A stretch of 64,000 bases of DNA. Source: an uncultured Dorea sp. GTDB taxonomy: Bacteria > Bacillota > Clostridia > Lachnospirales > Lachnospiraceae. The number at the start of each line of letters is the position of its first letter. The stretch's first letter is position 1. The position numbers were made by a program, and so were the translations under genes. The notes under the pieces were generated by a model. The model saw nothing but the letters and a program-made list of their open reading frames with translations, was not told where the DNA came from and did not search any database. The stretch is from positions 9,794 to 73,793 of the forward strand of contig CAPEBR010000002.1 of the NCBI GenBank assembly GCA_948602995.1. Reading direction: 5' to 3'. Of the stretch, positions 1-8,879 are shown piece after piece.

Positions 1-1668
1 GAGATTGCAGAAGCAAAAGCGAATATCCAGAAGACCGAGAATCAGATCGAATCTCTGACTCCCTGGCTTACGCTGGATGTGCCGATGAATTATGAAGGAA
101 CAAAAAAGACTGCGTTATTCATCGGAACAGTGGCAGCAGAAGTTACGCCCCAGATGCTGTATGACAAACTTGCGCAGGCAGAGCCTGTGCCTGACGGGAC
201 GGATATCCAGGTGGTATACAGTGATAAGGATATGCTATGTCTGACTGTGCTTTGCCTGAGGAAGGATGCAGAGACAGTAGAAGAGGCGCTCCGGTCATGT
301 GGATTTGCAAGGCCGTCACAGGTGATTACGAATACGCCTGCGCGTCAGAAAGCTTTATATGAAGCAGAGATTGAAAAACTGAATAAAGGAATTAAAGAGG
401 CAGAGGATGAGATCAGAGGATACGCTGACAGCAGAAAGGACCTTGAGCTTGTCAGTGATTATTTCCGTACCCGTGCGGAAAAGTATGAGGTTCTGGGTAC
501 CCTGCCCCAGTCACAGAGAACATTTGTCATGAGCGGATATGTGCCGAGAAGATATGTACGGGCATTGTCGAAAGCAATCGAGGAAAAATATGACTGTGTT
601 TTTGACATTGAGGATATTAAGGAAGATGAAGAACCGCCCACACTTCTTTCTAACAACGGCTTTTCTTCCAGTGTGGAGGGAGTGCTTGAATCCTACGGAC
701 TGCCGCATAAGGGAGAATTTGATCCCACTACGATCATGTCATTCTTTTATGTTTTCTTCTTTGGCATGATGCTGTCCGATGCAGCATATGGAGCGATTAT
801 CGCCATTGCCTGCTATGTAGTATTAAAGAAATTCCCGCGTATGGGCGAGGGAATGCATAAGTCGCTTAAGATGTTTATGTTCTGCGGAGTATCCACTATG
901 GTATGGGGAATTCTGTTTGGCGGATACTTTGGAAATGTGGTGGATATTGTATCAGAGGTATTTTTCGGGAAGGCAGTTACAGTGCCGGCACTCTGGTTCA
1001 TACCGCTGAATGACCCGATGCGGCTTCTCGTATATTCACTGGCATTCGGAGTTGTACATCTGTTTGTGGGTCTTGGAATTAAAGGGTACATGGAGTTAAA
1101 AGACGGTAAGGTGCTTGATTTCTTCTGTGATGTTGTGCTTTGGTTTGCATTTCTGATTGGACTGATTCTTATGCTTCTTCCGACAGATATTTTCGCATCC
1201 ATTGCGCAGACGCAGATCGTTTTCCCGCCGGTTCTTAATACCATTGCAAAGGCGCTTGCGATCATCGGTGCAGCAGGACTTGTCCTTATGTCCGGCCGCG
1301 AGAACAAGAATCCGGTGCTTCGTATTGCTCTCGGGGCATACGATATATATAATATTACAGGGTGGCTCAGTGATGTGCTGTCCTATTCCCGTCTACTGGC
1401 GCTCGGCCTTGCCACAGGTGTTATTGCATCTGTAGTAAACCAGATGGGAAGCATGTTCGGCAAAGGAATCGTTGGTGTGATCGGCTTTGCCCTTGTATTT
1501 GTTGTCGGGCATACGCTGAACCTTGCGATCAATCTGCTTGGTGCCTATGTGCACACGAACCGTCTTCAGTTCGTAGAGTTTTTCGGCAAGTTTTATGAGG
1601 GCGGCGGAAAACCATTCGAACCATTTAAATCAGATACAAAATATGTAGATATTAAGGAGGAAAATTAA
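1..1668 (+). CDS. ntpI: V-type ATP synthase subunit I (5' end outside window)
   Basis: This is the membrane stator subunit (a-subunit equivalent) of a V/A-type ATPase, which forms the ion half-channels against the K ring. The frame is open to base 1, so the gene begins upstream; about 555 residues are visible and roughly 100 are missing compared with the usual ~650. The visible N-terminal part is charged and coiled-coil-like. The C-terminal half holds about seven hydrophobic segments beginning near base 735, including GMMLSDAAYG and the conserved SYSRLLALGLATG segment near base 1380 where the family carries its ion-channel arginine. It ends 2 nt before subunit K, fitting a single operon transcript. 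The first in-frame Met, at base 79, is internal and is not taken as the start. Confidence 0.95.
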   Translation, partial: EIAEAKANIQKTENQIESLTPWLTLDVPMNYEGTKKTALFIGTVAAEVTPQMLYDKLAQAEPVPDGTDIQVVYSDKDMLCLTVLCLRKDAETVEEALRSCGFARPSQVITNTPARQKALYEAEIEKLNKGIKEAEDEIRGYADSRKDLELVSDYFRTRAEKYEVLGTLPQSQRTFVMSGYVPRRYVRALSKAIEEKYDCVFDIEDIKEDEEPPTLLSNNGFSSSVEGVLESYGLPHKGEFDPTTIMSFFYVFFFGMMLSDAAYGAIIAIACYVVLKKFPRMGEGMHKSLKMFMFCGVSTMVWGILFGGYFGNVVDIVSEVFFGKAVTVPALWFIPLNDPMRLLVYSLAFGVVHLFVGLGIKGYMELKDGKVLDFFCDVVLWFAFLIGLILMLLPTDIFASIAQTQIVFPPVLNTIAKALAIIGAAGLVLMSGRENKNPVLRIALGAYDIYNITGWLSDVLSYSRLLALGLATGVIASVVNQMGSMFGKGIVGVIGFALVFVVGHTLNLAINLLGAYVHTNRLQFVEFFGKFYEGGGKPFEPFKSDTKYVDIKEEN

Positions 1669-1670
1669 TC

Positions 1671-2156
1671 ATGAGTATTTGGAGTAATTTAGGACTTGTT
1701 TATGCGTTACTTGGCGCAGCAGTAGCAGTATTTCTTGCAGGAGCAGGATCAGCAATCGGTGTAGGTATCGCAGGCCAGGCGGCAGCAGGCGTTGTAACTG
1801 AGGATCCAAGCAAATTTGCCAAGGTTCTGATCATGCAGCTTCTTCCAGGTACACAGGGTATTTATGGACTGCTTGTAGGATTTATTACACTTTCCAAAGT
1901 AGGGCTTCTTGGCGGAGGCGCTGCTGAACTTGACCCACAGACAGGACTTCTGATCCTTGCAGCATGCATGCCGATCGGTATTGTTGGACTGATCTCTGGA
2001 AAATATCAGGGAATGACATCCGCTGCATCAATCGGAATCGTAGCGAAGAAACCGGATCAGTTCGGTAAAGCTATGCTGTTCCCGGCGATGGTTGAGACAT
2101 ACGCAATCCTTGCACTTCTGATTTCTATCCTGGCTGTAAACGCAGTTCAGATTTAA
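1671..2156 (+). CDS. ntpK: V-type ATP synthase subunit K (proteolipid rotor ring)
   Basis: This 161-residue, four-helix 16-kDa-type proteolipid forms the rotor ring that carries ions across the membrane. Two homologous hairpins are visible. From memory of the Enterococcus hirae NtpK structure, Na+ is bound by a Leu, Thr, Gln, Gln and Glu. The equivalents here are L58, T61 and Q62 in LLPGTQ, Q113 in GKYQG, and E142 in AMVETYAIL. All five are present, so Na+ coupling is inferred rather than H+. It lies 2 nt after subunit I and 48 nt before subunit E, with a GGAGG ribosome binding site inside the end of subunit I. Confidence 0.95.
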   Translation: MSIWSNLGLVYALLGAAVAVFLAGAGSAIGVGIAGQAAAGVVTEDPSKFAKVLIMQLLPGTQGIYGLLVGFITLSKVGLLGGGAAELDPQTGLLILAACMPIGIVGLISGKYQGMTSAASIGIVAKKPDQFGKAMLFPAMVETYAILALLISILAVNAVQI

Positions 2157-2204
2157 GTGACAGAAACGGGAGTGAATAAGAATAGGAAAAGGAGTGCGTA
2201 AGCC

Positions 2205-2798
2205 ATGGCTGGAATAGATAAGATGAAAAAACAGATCCTGGAGGAGGCAAAGGCGGCTGCAGAGGCAAAGATTGAGGAAGCGACTGCCAAAGCTGAAGAA
2301 ATCATTGACCAGGCAAAAGAGGAAGCGGCCAGAACATGCGAAAGCATCTCCCGGAAGTCCGAGGCAGAGGTGGCGAATTACAGAGACAGAGTTGTATCTT
2401 CTACTGATTTACAGAGAAGAACAAAGGTTCTTGCGGCAAAGCAGGAGCTGATCAGCGAGATTCTTGATAAATCGTACGAGTCACTGGCGGGCATGGAGGC
2501 GGATAAATACTTTGATATGATGCTTAAGCTGCTTGACAGATATGTGCTGCCGCAGGATGGGGAGATTTATTTCTCATTTGCAGATCTTAAGAGAATGCCG
2601 AAGAGCTATGAAGCGGACGTTAAGAAGGCGGCGCAGAAAAGAGGCGGAAGCCTTAAGGTATCAGAGGAAGGCAGAAATATTGAGAATGGATTCGTTCTTG
2701 CCTACAGCGGTATTGAAGAGAACTGTACACTCCGGGCAATGTTCGATGAAAAGAGAGAGGCATTATCTGATAAGGTTAGGGAATTATTATTTGCGTAG
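2205..2798 (+). CDS. ntpE: V-type ATP synthase subunit E (peripheral stalk)
   Basis: This 197-residue protein matches the E subunit of the peripheral stalk, which links the catalytic A3B3 head to the membrane. The first ~75 residues are a long Ala/Glu/Lys-rich amphipathic helix (ILEEAKAAAEAKIEEATAKA) typical of the E/G coiled coil. The C-terminal half is the globular head-binding domain. It follows subunit K and is 15 nt before subunit C in the same operon. No separate subunit G/H gene is visible between I and K in this window; one could lie upstream of base 1. The start at 2205 has an AGGAG site about 12 nt upstream. Confidence 0.9.
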   Translation: MAGIDKMKKQILEEAKAAAEAKIEEATAKAEEIIDQAKEEAARTCESISRKSEAEVANYRDRVVSSTDLQRRTKVLAAKQELISEILDKSYESLAGMEADKYFDMMLKLLDRYVLPQDGEIYFSFADLKRMPKSYEADVKKAAQKRGGSLKVSEEGRNIENGFVLAYSGIEENCTLRAMFDEKREALSDKVRELLFA

Positions 2799-2813
2799 GA
2801 AGGCAGGAATAGT

Positions 2814-3782
2814 ATGAGTGAACAATATACCTACGCGGTTGCGCGCATACGTGCCCTGGAGGTTGCATTATTTTCAAATGCGACCATTGACCAGCTGATT
2901 GCATGCTCTGATTACGACCAGTGTCTGCAGTTCCTCGCCGAGAAGGGCTGGGGCGACAGTGATACCCCGGCGAAGGCGGAAGCGATATTGAACAGGGAAG
3001 AGGAGAAGATCTGGGAGGTAGTAAAGGATCTCCATGTGGACATGGATAAATTTGCCGTATTGTCCTACCCGAAGCTTTTCCATAACCTGAAGGCTGCGAT
3101 TAAAGAGGTTTGTGTGGGGGATACGAACAGACATATATTTTATGATGACGTGTCTGTTCCGGGAGCGGCGATGCTTGAGATCGTCAGAGAGAAGGAATTC
3201 GGAAAGCTTCCTCCAGACATGCAGCATGCAGCGGAAGAGGCATACGAGGCTATGCTTCATACACGGGACGGTCAGCTGTGCGATGTGATTATTGACAGGG
3301 CGGCTCTTGATGCGGTATACAGGGCAGGCAAGGCAGCGAAGGATGCGATCATCCGGGACTACGCCGAATCTACGGTAGCCGTTGCAGATATCAAGATTGC
3401 CGTGCGTTCGCAGAAAACCGCGAAGTCATTAGAGTTTATGACCAGGGCGATGGCAGAATGTGACAGTGTGAATGCAGCGCAGCTTGCAAAAGCGGCGTTA
3501 AATGGAATGGATTCCATAAGGGAATATCTTATGGGTACAGCATATGCGGAGGGTGCGGAAGCACTTGCCCAGTCTCCGTCTGCATTTGAACGCTGGTGTG
3601 ACAACCGGATCATTCAGACCATCAGTCCGCAGAAATATAAAGCATTTACAATTGGGCCGGTAATTGCCTATGTAATTGCCAGACAGAATGAAATTAAAAC
3701 GGTGCGAATCATTCTTTCCGGAAAGCTTAACGATCTGCCGGATGATTCTATCCGGGAAAGGGTAAGGGAGATGTATGTATAA
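2814..3782 (+). CDS. ntpC: V-type ATP synthase subunit C (central-stalk/ring adaptor)
   Basis: This 322-residue AC39-family subunit is the funnel-shaped adaptor that docks the central shaft (D and F) on the rotor ring. The N-terminal YTYAVARIRALE and the C-terminal region with YVIARQNEIKTVRIILSGK are typical of the family, where the second motif is the conserved ring-contact helix. Its stop overlaps the start of subunit F by 8 nt, which suggests translational coupling. Length and position match the canonical clostridial order E-C-F-A-B-D. Confidence 0.93.
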   Translation: MSEQYTYAVARIRALEVALFSNATIDQLIACSDYDQCLQFLAEKGWGDSDTPAKAEAILNREEEKIWEVVKDLHVDMDKFAVLSYPKLFHNLKAAIKEVCVGDTNRHIFYDDVSVPGAAMLEIVREKEFGKLPPDMQHAAEEAYEAMLHTRDGQLCDVIIDRAALDAVYRAGKAAKDAIIRDYAESTVAVADIKIAVRSQKTAKSLEFMTRAMAECDSVNAAQLAKAALNGMDSIREYLMGTAYAEGAEALAQSPSAFERWCDNRIIQTISPQKYKAFTIGPVIAYVIARQNEIKTVRIILSGKLNDLPDDSIRERVREMYV

Positions 3783-4095
3783 GATTGCAGTATTAGGCGA
3801 CTATGACAGTATCTACGGTTTCGCTACACTGGGTCTTGACACATTCCCGGTAAGCACCCATGAAGAAGCCGCAGAGAAGCTTGCAAGGCTGGCCTCGGGG
3901 GAATATGGGATTATCTATATTACAGAGGCGCTGGCGGCAGAACTGAAGCATGAGATCTCAAGATACCAGGAGCAGATTACTCCGGCGATTATTCAGATCC
4001 CGGGTATTGCAGGCAATACCGGAGCAGGTATTGCGGGAGTTAAGAAGTCGGTTGAGGTAGCGGTAGGTTCTGATATCCTGTTTTCACAGGAGTAA
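3775..4095 (+). CDS. ntpF: V-type ATP synthase subunit F
   Basis: This 106-residue protein is the small central-stalk subunit that binds subunit D. It begins MYKIAVLGDYDSIYGFATLG, the usual Rossmann-like start of the family, and its length is normal. The start lies inside the last codons of subunit C (8-nt overlap). After it comes a 75-nt gap with a GC-rich inverted repeat (GGCCGCTGCCGGCC) before subunit A, the second longest spacing in the operon. This gap may tune expression of the catalytic genes, but that is inference. Confidence 0.92.
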   Translation: MYKIAVLGDYDSIYGFATLGLDTFPVSTHEEAAEKLARLASGEYGIIYITEALAAELKHEISRYQEQITPAIIQIPGIAGNTGAGIAGVKKSVEVAVGSDILFSQE

Positions 4096-4170
4096 CAGGC
4101 CGCTGCCGGCCACGGGATGGGCGGCAGACGGTCAATATGGAAAGCATGAAAGGTAAGGTGATTCGTCCAA

Positions 4171-5940
4171 ATGAATAGTACAGGTACGATAAAAAAAGTG
4201 GCGGGACCGCTTGTCATCGCGTCTGGTATGCGCGATGCCAACATGTCTGACGTTGTACGTGTAAGTAAGCAGCGTCTGATTGGAGAAATCATCGAGATGC
4301 ACGGAGATGAGGCATCAATTCAGGTATATGAGGAGACGTCAGGACTTGGTCCCGGCGAGCCGGTAGAGTCTACAGGCGCTCCCATGTCTGTTGAACTTGG
4401 GCCGGGTCTTATCACAAGCATCTATGATGGTATCCAGCGTCCGCTTGATGATATTATGAAGGTTTCAGGAAATAACCTGCAGCGTGGCGTTGAGGTTGCT
4501 TCCCTGAAAAGAGATAAGAAATGGAAATTTGTCCCGGTAGTAAAATCCGGGGATGAGGTAGAGGCCGGAGATATTCTTGGAACCGTTCAGGAGACTGCAG
4601 TTGTGGAGCAGAAGATCATGGTTCCTTACGGCGTGGCTGGTACGGTTAAGGAGATTAAGAAAGGTGAGTTCACTGTTGAGGAGACAGTGGCAGTCATTTC
4701 CACAAAGGACGGCGACAAGGAGCTTACTATGATGCAGAGATGGCCGGTACGTAAGGGCCGTCCGTATGTAAAGAAGCTTCCTCTTGATGCTCCGCTTGTA
4801 ACAGGCCAAAGGGTTGTAGATATGTTCTTCCCGATTGCCAAGGGCGGTGTTGCAGCTGTTCCGGGACCATTCGGAAGCGGAAAGACAGTAATCCAGCATC
4901 AGCTTGCAAAATGGGCAGAGGCTGATATCGTTGTATATATTGGATGCGGCGAGCGTGGAAATGAGATGACGGACGTTCTGAACGAGTTCCCGGAACTGAA
5001 AGACCCGAAGACCGGACGTTCTCTTATGGAAAGAACGGTTCTGATCGCGAATACTTCCGATATGCCGTTTGCAGCCCGTGAGGCTTCTATTTATACTGGT
5101 ATTACGATTGCAGAGTATTTCCGTGACATGGGCTACTCCGTAGCTCTGATGGCAGACTCCACATCCCGCTGGGCAGAGGCGCTGCGTGAGATGTCAGGAC
5201 GTCTGGAGGAGATGCCCGGTGAGGAAGGTTATCCGGCATATCTTGGTTCAAGACTTGCAGAATTCTATGAGAGAGCAGGACGTGTGGTTTCTCTTGGAAA
5301 AGAAGGAAGAGAGGGCGCGCTGTCCGTAATCGGAGCCGTATCTCCTCCGGGCGGTGATACGTCTGAGCCTGTTTCACAGGCAACACTGCGTATCGTGAAG
5401 GTATTCTGGGGACTGGATTCCGCGCTTGCGTATAAGAGACATTTCCCGGCTATCAACTGGCTGACAAGTTACTCTCTGTATCTTGACAATATGCAGGACT
5501 GGTTCAATGGAACCGTATCAGAGGACTGGATGGAAGGCCGTCAGAAGATGATGAGCCTGCTTACGGAAGAAGCAGCTCTTGAAGAGATCGTTCAGATGGT
5601 AGGTATGGATGCACTGTCACCGATTGACCGTCTGAAGATGGAAGCAGCACGTTCCATCCGTGAGGACTTCCTGCACCAGAACTCCTTCCATGAGGTAGAT
5701 ACCTATACGCCGCTTCGGAAGCAGTATCTGATGATGAAGCTGGTACTCGCATTCTATGAGCAGTCCTCCGAGGCTCTATCTAAGGGGGCATCCATGAAAG
5801 TACTTCTTGGAATGGAAGTAAGAGAGAGAATCGGCCGTTATAAATATACAACGCCGGAAAATATTGAGACAGAATACGAGAAGATTAAGAGTGAATTAAA
5901 CGCAGAGATTGCAGGTGCGTTTGGGAAGGAGGACTTCTAA
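4171..5940 (+). CDS. ntpA: V-type ATP synthase catalytic subunit A
   Basis: This 589-residue subunit is the catalytic nucleotide-binding subunit of the A3B3 head. The Walker A motif GPFGSGKT is at residues 232-239, and the downstream GERGNEMTDVLNEFPEL and MADSTSRWAEALRE blocks are the characteristic catalytic segments. The extra ~90-residue bulge domain that separates A subunits from F-type beta subunits lies around residues 115-205. The length is standard. Subunit B follows after 2 nt, so the two head subunits are probably co-translated. A weak AAGGTG site precedes the start at about 12 nt. Confidence 0.97.
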   Translation: MNSTGTIKKVAGPLVIASGMRDANMSDVVRVSKQRLIGEIIEMHGDEASIQVYEETSGLGPGEPVESTGAPMSVELGPGLITSIYDGIQRPLDDIMKVSGNNLQRGVEVASLKRDKKWKFVPVVKSGDEVEAGDILGTVQETAVVEQKIMVPYGVAGTVKEIKKGEFTVEETVAVISTKDGDKELTMMQRWPVRKGRPYVKKLPLDAPLVTGQRVVDMFFPIAKGGVAAVPGPFGSGKTVIQHQLAKWAEADIVVYIGCGERGNEMTDVLNEFPELKDPKTGRSLMERTVLIANTSDMPFAAREASIYTGITIAEYFRDMGYSVALMADSTSRWAEALREMSGRLEEMPGEEGYPAYLGSRLAEFYERAGRVVSLGKEGREGALSVIGAVSPPGGDTSEPVSQATLRIVKVFWGLDSALAYKRHFPAINWLTSYSLYLDNMQDWFNGTVSEDWMEGRQKMMSLLTEEAALEEIVQMVGMDALSPIDRLKMEAARSIREDFLHQNSFHEVDTYTPLRKQYLMMKLVLAFYEQSSEALSKGASMKVLLGMEVRERIGRYKYTTPENIETEYEKIKSELNAEIAGAFGKEDF

Positions 5941-5942
5941 TT

Positions 5943-7313
5943 ATGCCAAAGGAATATAGAACCATACAGGAAGTTGCCGGACCGCTTATGATGGTAAAGG
6001 GCGTAGAGGGCGTCGCATATGATGAGCTTGGTGAAATCGAGCTTGCCAGCGGCGAGAAGCGTCGTTGTAAGGTACTGGAGGTAGACGGAAATGATGTTGT
6101 TGTACAGCTTTTCGAGAATGCCAGCGGTATCAACTTAAGTAACAGTAAGGTGCGTTTTCTCGGAAAGAGCATGGAGCTGGGAGTTTCCGGAGACATGCTG
6201 GGACGTGTCTTCGACGGACTGGGACGTCCGATTGACGACGGTCCGGAGATTCTTCCAGAGGAAAGAAGAGATATCAACGGTCTGCCCATGAACCCGGCGG
6301 CCCGTGTATACCCGGAGGAGTTCATCCAGACCGGTGTGTCCGCCATTGACGGACTGAATACACTGGTGCGTGGACAGAAGCTCCCGATCTTCTCCTGTTC
6401 CGGTCTGCCGCATTCACAGCTTGCGGCTCAGATCGCAAGACAGGCAAAGGTTCGCGGAACGGATGAGAACTTCGCCGTTGTATTTGCTGCAATGGGTATT
6501 ACATTCGAGGAGTCAAACTACTTCATTGAGTCTTTCAAGGAGACAGGCGCGATCGACAGGACTGTCCTGTTCATCAACCTGGCAAATAACCCGGCTGTAG
6601 AGCGTATCTCCACTCCGCGTATGGCGCTGACTGCAGCAGAGTACCTTGCATTTGAGAAAGATATGCACGTACTCGTTATCCTGACAGATATTACAAACTA
6701 TGCGGACGCTCTCCGTGAGATCTCGGCAGCAAAGAAAGAGGTTCCGGGCCGACGCGGATATCCGGGATATATGTATACAGACCTTGCGACCATGTATGAG
6801 AGAGCCGGCCGTCAGCGCGGAAAGAACGGAAGTATCACCATGATCCCGATTCTGACCATGCCAGAGGATGACAAGACCCACCCGATCCCTGACCTTACCG
6901 GATACATCACAGAGGGACAGGTAATCTTAAGCCGTGAGCTCTATCGGAAAGGCCTGCAGCCGCCAATCGACGTACTGCCGTCCCTTTCCCGTCTGAAAGA
7001 CAAAGGTATCGGCGAGGGCAAGACAAGAGCAGACCACTCCAACACCATGAACCAGTTATTTGCCGCTTATTCCCGTGGTAAAGACGCAAAAGAACTTATG
7101 ACCATCTTAGGAGAGGCAGCCCTTACAGAGATTGACCTTAAATATGCAGAATTTGCAGAGGCATTCGAGAAAGAATACGTATCCCAGGGATATAACAATG
7201 ACCGTTCCATTGAGGAGACACTGGCCATCGGCTGGAAGCTTCTGTCCATGCTCCCAAGAGCAGAGCTGAAACGTATTGATGATAAATTCTTAGACGAATA
7301 CTACGGAAAGTAG
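5943..7313 (+). CDS. ntpB: V-type ATP synthase regulatory subunit B
   Basis: This 456-residue subunit is the non-catalytic partner of subunit A in the hexameric head. The P-loop position is degenerate (PIFSCSGLPHSQLAAQIARQA region), as expected for B subunits, which do not hydrolyse ATP. The conserved SYFIESFKETGAIDR-like and GRRGYPGYMYTDLATMYERAGR-like blocks support the call. It starts 2 nt after subunit A. Directly after its stop, a decayed copy of the GGGGACGGGG palindrome lies in the gap before subunit D. Confidence 0.96.
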   Translation: MPKEYRTIQEVAGPLMMVKGVEGVAYDELGEIELASGEKRRCKVLEVDGNDVVVQLFENASGINLSNSKVRFLGKSMELGVSGDMLGRVFDGLGRPIDDGPEILPEERRDINGLPMNPAARVYPEEFIQTGVSAIDGLNTLVRGQKLPIFSCSGLPHSQLAAQIARQAKVRGTDENFAVVFAAMGITFEESNYFIESFKETGAIDRTVLFINLANNPAVERISTPRMALTAAEYLAFEKDMHVLVILTDITNYADALREISAAKKEVPGRRGYPGYMYTDLATMYERAGRQRGKNGSITMIPILTMPEDDKTHPIPDLTGYITEGQVILSRELYRKGLQPPIDVLPSLSRLKDKGIGEGKTRADHSNTMNQLFAAYSRGKDAKELMTILGEAALTEIDLKYAEFAEAFEKEYVSQGYNNDRSIEETLAIGWKLLSMLPRAELKRIDDKFLDEYYGK

Positions 7314-7345
7314 GAGACGGGGGATGGCAAAAAGACCCCGTCCCC
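7313..7345. repeat. Decayed GGGGACGGGG palindrome between ntpB and ntpD
   Basis: The left arm GGAGACGGGGG and right arm GACCCCGTCCCC are imperfect inverted copies around a short A-rich centre. This resembles the perfect palindromes found elsewhere in the window, but with mismatches. It lies inside the operon, so strong termination here would cut off subunit D. The mismatches may reflect selection against that. Confidence 0.5.
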
Positions 7346-7365
7346 GACAGCAAAGGAGGTAAAGA

Positions 7366-8025
7366 ATGGCATCAAAACAGATCACTCCTACCCGTATGGA
7401 GCTGACCAAGACAAAGAGAAAGCTGGTCACTGCCAGAAGGGGCCATAAGCTCCTGAAAGACAAACGTGACGAGCTGATGCGTCAGTTTCTTGAGCTGGTG
7501 AAGGAGAACATGGCGCTGCGCCAGAAAGTAGAAGCCGGAATCCTCTCTGCAAATAAGAATTTTGTCATAGCCAAGGCCGGAATGGACGAGGCGACACTGA
7601 ACACAGCACTTATGGCGCCGAAACAGGAGGTCAACCTTGAGGTAGGACAGCAGAACGTAATGAGCGTTAACATTCCGGTCTTCGAGACGAAGACAAGAAC
7701 AGCAGATGCAAACGACATCTACTCATACGGATTTGCATTCACCTCCAGTGACCTGGACGGTGCGGTAAAATCTTTGGCAGACATCCTGCCGGATATGCTG
7801 AAACTGGCAGAGACAGAAAAAGCGTGCCAGCTTATGGCGGCGGAGATTGAGAAGACAAGACGCCGTGTAAATGCTCTAGAGCACGTAACAATTCCGGAGG
7901 CTCAGGAAACGATCAAGTATATCACAATGAAGTTAGATGAAAATGAGAGAAGCTCCCAGATTCGTCTGATGAAAGTGAAAGACATGATGCTCGAAGAAGC
8001 GCATCATTATAGCGAGAGAGAATAA
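7366..8025 (+). CDS. ntpD: V-type ATP synthase subunit D (central rotor shaft)
   Basis: This 219-residue subunit is the coiled-coil shaft that rotates inside the A3B3 head. The N-terminus (TPTRMELTKTKRKLVTARRGHKLL) and the C-terminal helix around NALEHVTIPEAQETIKYI are the family hallmarks that form the antiparallel coiled coil. An AAGGAGG site precedes the start. It is the last gene of the ATPase operon, followed by a large palindromic repeat at 8034-8115 that probably terminates transcription. Confidence 0.95.
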   Translation: MASKQITPTRMELTKTKRKLVTARRGHKLLKDKRDELMRQFLELVKENMALRQKVEAGILSANKNFVIAKAGMDEATLNTALMAPKQEVNLEVGQQNVMSVNIPVFETKTRTADANDIYSYGFAFTSSDLDGAVKSLADILPDMLKLAETEKACQLMAAEIEKTRRRVNALEHVTIPEAQETIKYITMKLDENERSSQIRLMKVKDMMLEEAHHYSERE

Positions 8026-8033
8026 AAACTGTA

Positions 8034-8115
8034 ATTGGGGACGGGGTATTTTTTGCCATAGCACACACCGGAAGCTCCGGTGGAGCTTTTGGGTGAAAAA
8101 TACCCCGTCCCCAAT
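8034..8115. repeat. GGGGACGGGG palindrome, long form with inner hairpin
   Basis: The outer arms ATTGGGGACGGGGTATTTTT (8034-8053) and GAAAAATACCCCGTCCCCAAT are inverted copies. Instead of the usual short A/T centre, the middle holds a second hairpin, CACCGGA-AGC-TCCGGTG. It lies 9 nt after ntpD and is a probable terminator. It is the longest copy of the family here and may resemble the ancestral element. Confidence 0.85.
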
Positions 8116-8238
8116 CCGTCTGGCAATGGGAAGGATAAAGCCGAAGCCAAGGGTGTCCATTAGGAGATGTGAGCAAGTGCAGGCAAGTGAATACAAACCA
8201 TATAACCGCATACAATAACCAAGAAAGGAAGTGTTACT

Positions 8239-8793
8239 ATGGCATTAGCACAAGAGAAATCCTATACCATCGACGATATATACAGTCTGCCGGAGGGCAG
8301 CAGAGCTGAGCTGATCGATGGTCAGATTTACTATATGGCTCCGCCCAGCCGCAGGCATCAGACAATAGCTCGAGAACTTTTTTCTTCTATAAACTCCTAT
8401 GTTAAATCCAAAGATGGTTCCTGCGAGTCCTTTTTTGCACCTTTTGCCGTATTTCTGAATGAAGATGACAAAAATTATGTAGAGCCAGATATCAGCGTAA
8501 TCTGTGATCCCGGCAAGCTTAATGACAAAGGATGCACTGGAGCCCCGGACTGGATTATAGAAATCGTATCTCCTGGCAGCAGGCGAATGGACTATTTCAC
8601 AAAGCTCTTTAAATACCGCACTGCAGGTGTCAGGGAGTACTGGATTGTTGACCCGGAGAAAAACCGTATCCTTGTTTACAATTTTGAATCAGAGGACACC
8701 GGAGATTATACTTTTGCTGATTCTGTAAAGGCCGGCATCTACAATGATCTGCTTATTAACTTTCCCAATATAGCTGACCTGTTGAATATCTAA
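8239..8793 (+). CDS. Uma2 family (DUF820) putative nuclease
   Basis: This 184-residue protein fits the Uma2/DUF820 family, which has a PD-(D/E)xK restriction-endonuclease-like fold and unknown biological role. The sequence shows the usual N-terminal YTIDDIYSLPEGSRAELIDGQ, the PDISVICD block, and the core WIIEIVSPGSRRMD followed by KLFKYRTAGVREYWIVDP. The acidic residues and lysine of these blocks would form the active site. It stands alone between the ATPase operon and a candidate RNA, with a GGAAG site before the start. Homologues are abundant in cyanobacteria and scattered in Firmicutes, so horizontal spread is plausible but not shown. Confidence 0.85.
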   Translation: MALAQEKSYTIDDIYSLPEGSRAELIDGQIYYMAPPSRRHQTIARELFSSINSYVKSKDGSCESFFAPFAVFLNEDDKNYVEPDISVICDPGKLNDKGCTGAPDWIIEIVSPGSRRMDYFTKLFKYRTAGVREYWIVDPEKNRILVYNFESEDTGDYTFADSVKAGIYNDLLINFPNIADLLNI

Positions 8794-8797
8794 CTAA

Positions 8798-8827
8798 AAA
8801 GGCGTATGCACTGCTGCATATGCCTTT
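8798..8827 (+). terminator. Hairpin after the Uma2 gene
   Basis: A 13-bp stem, AAAGGCGTATGCA with TGCATATGCCTTT, closes a CTGC loop 5 nt after the stop codon. The trailing T run is only three long, so it may be a weak or bidirectional terminator. Confidence 0.65.
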
Positions 8828-8879
8828 CATCATGCGCTCTGTTCCGGTAATGCACAGACATGACAAATAGCCAATCCTT

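Noticed and set aside
813..1307. 164-codon open frame on the minus strand
   Set aside because: Antisense to the membrane domain of ATPase subunit I; composition rich in Ser, Thr and Pro as expected of a shadow.
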